From an uncultured Bacteroidota bacterium (GTDB taxonomy: Bacteria; Bacteroidota; Bacteroidia; B-17B0; Aurantibacillaceae), in the NCBI GenBank assembly GCA_937873155.1, contig CALMVZ010000038.1, positions 1 through 64,000 of the forward strand: 64,000 nt of DNA. The letters are read 5' to 3'. The translations under genes and the position numbers were made by a program. This document shows, piece after piece, positions 62,424-64,000 of this stretch. The notes under the pieces were generated by a model. The model was not told the origin of the DNA, searched no databases, and was given only the letters and a program-made list of their open reading frames with translations. Within the stretch, counting starts at the first letter, position 1. Every line of letters begins with the position of its first letter.

Positions 62424-63440
62424 TTAGCGGTTCAGATAAATTGTTCCTTTAAAAGGAGGTGTGCCGTCACCCAGGTCAAGGATATAGAAATAAGTGCCAA
62501 CCGGTAATTCATTTCCGCCAACTCTTAACCCGAGGGTCGATGTTCCGTTCCAGGTGTTTTCGTAAGGCTGTGCATTAAATACTTTATCTCCCCAGCGGTT
62601 AAATATCTCAAAATAATTTTTCGGATAATTCTCTATACCTGCAATATTGAAAGTTTCGTTAATACCATCACCGTTCGGAGAAAATCCTTCAGGAATAACA
62701 GCGATTGGATTTCTTATCGTTACGCTGATCGCATCTCCTGCAGAACATCCGGCTGTGTTCGTTACTGTTACTGAATATGTACCACTGGTATTCACAGTTA
62801 TCATTTGAGTGATTGATCCGGTATTCCATAAATAAACAGAACCTGCATTTCCTGCATCCAGGGTGATATTGTTAGCAACAGTTACGTCAGGCCCCAGACT
62901 AACTACAGGCTTAGGTTTAATGGTAACATTAATTGTATCTGTATCCATGCACATACCGTTACTAACGGTCACCCAGAACTGGCCGCTGATGCAAATATTA
63001 AGATTGCTGTATTCCGATCCCGTGCTCCAATTGTAAGTCACACCCGATTGCGCTGCTGATACATTTACGCAAGCGCATGAAGAAGTGTCAGGGCCAAGGT
63101 TAACAACCGGTGCGGCTATAACATTTACAACGAATGTATCCATGCTTGTACAATTGTTTGCCCCGGTAGTCGCAACTATATAGGTTGAAGTGTTAGTTGG
63201 TGAAACTGCCACAGAAGGGCTGGTTTGCCCACCCGGGCTCCATGAATATGTATAAGGCCCGGAACAACCGGTGATAGTTGGTGTGAGAACAGTTGAACTG
63301 CCTCTGCAAAGCGTTACTGTAACTGTAGAAGCAGTTTTAAGACCATTGATCTGTTTTCTTTGGGCGAATGAAAGCGTTTGAATGATCGCGACCAGGATAA
63401 AAAGAAGAACTATTTTTCTTCTGAGTAATATTGTTTTCAT
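62424..63440 (-). CDS. Short T9SS type B surface protein (SprB-like repeats)
   Basis: 338 residues: signal peptide (to ~26), three Ig-like/SprB-type repeats marked by '[13 protein letters not shown]', '[11 protein letters not shown]' and '[10 protein letters not shown]', and the CHU_C domain ([27 protein letters not shown]). It is much shorter than the adhesin at 19787-23557. It is the first gene of the five-gene minus-strand operon; a TACCTTTG element lies ~44 bases upstream. Confidence 0.92.
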   Translation of the reverse strand: MKTILLRRKIVLLFILVAIIQTLSFAQRKQINGLKTASTVTVTLCRGSSTVLTPTITGCSGPYTYSWSPGGQTSPSVAVSPTNTSTYIVATTGANNCTSMDTFVVNVIAAPVVNLGPDTSSCACVNVSAAQSGVTYNWSTGSEYSNLNICISGQFWVTVSNGMCMDTDTINVTIKPKPVVSLGPDVTVANNITLDAGNAGSVYLWNTGSITQMITVNTSGTYSVTVTNTAGCSAGDAISVTIRNPIAVIPEGFSPNGDGINETFNIAGIENYPKNYFEIFNRWGDKVFNAQPYENTWNGTSTLGLRVGGNELPVGTYFYILDLGDGTPPFKGTIYLNR

Positions 63441-63483
63441 GTGATTTGAGTTTACCGAAACAGTTTTGACTGCTTCCCTGATC

Positions 63484-63491
63484 CAAAGGTA
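63484..63491 (-). promoter_or_regulatory. -7 promoter element (TACCTTTG) for T9SS triad 2
   Basis: An exact TAnnTTTG match on the minus strand, upstream of the adhesin ATG with a predicted leader of about 40 bases. The same gap holds the promoter of the divergent cphA-like gene. Confidence 0.5.
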
Positions 63492-63672
63492 TAGTCGTCA
63501 AAAACCGAAGCTTAGCTCAATTCGGTTAAAGGGGATTTTAAAAAGCTGACTGAGGAGCGTGAATGTTTGGCTGAAACAGGTTATATAAATACGAGATTTA
63601 CATCTATGAAAGCTTTTAACCTGTTTGAATACCCTTTTACCGAAATCTTTTCCCGCAATATCTGTTTGAAGG

Positions 63673-63680
63673 TATTTTTG
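63673..63680 (+). promoter_or_regulatory. -7 promoter element (TATTTTTG) for the cphA-like gene
   Basis: An exact TAnnTTTG match 23 bases before ATG 63703; the predicted leader is about 17 bases. Confidence 0.45.
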
Positions 63681-63702
63681 TTTAGATAGCAATTCATTTT
63701 AG

Positions 63703-64000
63703 ATGATAACTGAACTAAAAATAATGCGGGGGCCAAATATCTGGTCGGCTGAGCACTGTAAACTGATAGTCTTAAAAACCGAATTTAAAGATATCGGTAC
63801 TAGCGAAATAAAGAACCTTTGTGATCAACTAGGGAAATTTATTCCTTCAATAAATGAGCAATTGGAAAGTATTTCGAAAGACCGTGACGAAGGGAAAAGG
63901 CATCATGGTTTTGCTAAGATACTGGCACTACTCACACTCAAATTACAGCAACCCGATAAAGAAGAACTTTCGTATTATAACACAAATGAATTGAACGAGA
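63703..64000 (+). CDS. cphA: Cyanophycin synthetase-like protein, N-terminal fragment (cut by window end)
   Basis: 99 codons from ATG 63703 run to the window edge. The opening MRGPNIWSAEHCKLIVLKTEF matches the start of cyanophycin synthetase (typically 'RGPNYWS'), whose N-terminal domain precedes ATP-grasp and Mur-ligase domains that build the arginine-aspartate storage polymer from aspartate, arginine and ATP. The later domains lie outside, so the enzyme's completeness cannot be checked. The matching residues are few but specific. Confidence 0.72.
   Translation, partial: MITELKIMRGPNIWSAEHCKLIVLKTEFKDIGTSEIKNLCDQLGKFIPSINEQLESISKDRDEGKRHHGFAKILALLTLKLQQPDKEELSYYNTNELNE

Noticed and set aside
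63498-63692. Minus-strand 64-codon frame in the gap before the cphA-like gene
   Set aside because: It covers the divergent promoter region, has no family features and no start signal of its own.
1-64000. CRISPR arrays, tRNA genes, integrases or transposases
   Set aside because: I looked for regularly spaced direct repeats, cloverleaf patterns and transposase motifs and found none that hold up; the direct repeats present are protein repeats in adhesins.

Overview
The window is chromosomal DNA from a member of the Bacteroidota, probably an uncultured or little-studied lineage. The evidence is the density of type IX secretion (T9SS) cargo with type A and type B C-terminal sorting domains, two PorP/SprF barrels, a PorV-like and a PorU2-like protein, promoter-like TAnnTTTG/A elements instead of Shine-Dalgarno leaders, AT-rich codon use, and Bacteroidota-typical families (CHU_C, DUF2027-Smr, SiaB/SiaC, PD40-OmpA). 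There are no tRNA genes, CRISPR arrays or intact transposases; the only RNA gene seen is RNase P RNA (rnpB, about 19374-19748).

Layout. 1-2832: 3' part of a SprB-repeat adhesin, closed by a strong terminator. 2954-10135: a five-gene operon encoding a SiaB-like kinase, a SiaC-like phosphoprotein and three tandem TPR-TM-PP2C(SpoIIE) phosphatase paralogues whose active sites decay from first to last. 10299-14786 (-): a 1495-residue exported protein of unknown function. 15068-19308: a Gly/Tyr/Asn-rich secreted protein, a STAS-like small protein, ComEC and a DUF2027-Smr protein. 19374-26182: rnpB, then a T9SS triad (PKD adhesin, PD40 protein lacking OmpA, PorP/SprF). 26163-29095: divergent cell-wall amidase, ArfB-type rescue factor, GT-C-like membrane protein. 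29208-36611: PorV-like barrel, PorU2-like C25 protease/sortase, OmpA protein. 36852-47066: a nine-gene co-directional block with an arylsulfotransferase-like protein, a domain-repeat T9SS protein, two CotH-kinase/lamin-tail proteins, two small exported proteins, a VTC polyphosphate-polymerase-like protein, DUF4956 and a DUF2490 barrel. 47063-58013: MauG-type peroxidase (-), CPBP protease, M61 peptidase, TPR-PD40-OmpA protein, transglutaminase-TPR protein, pseudo-receiver (-), small membrane protein (-), Hsp20, carotenoid-desaturase-like oxidoreductase. 58010-63440 (-): a second T9SS triad (adhesin, PorP/SprF, PD40-OmpA) followed by an MBL-fold hydrolase and TerC. 63703-end: the start of a cyanophycin synthetase-like gene.

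How the genes work together. Most of the window serves the cell envelope: proteins exported through T9SS, their anchors, sortases and wall partners. Two modules stand out. The first is the Sia-like partner-switching operon, in which one catalytically intact phosphatase is followed by two degenerate copies that may be pseudo-phosphatase sensors. The second is the CotH/VTC/DUF4956 operon, which joins predicted surface kinases with a predicted polyphosphate enzyme and membrane partners; together they look like a cell-surface phosphorylation or polyphosphate system that I cannot match to a characterised pathway.
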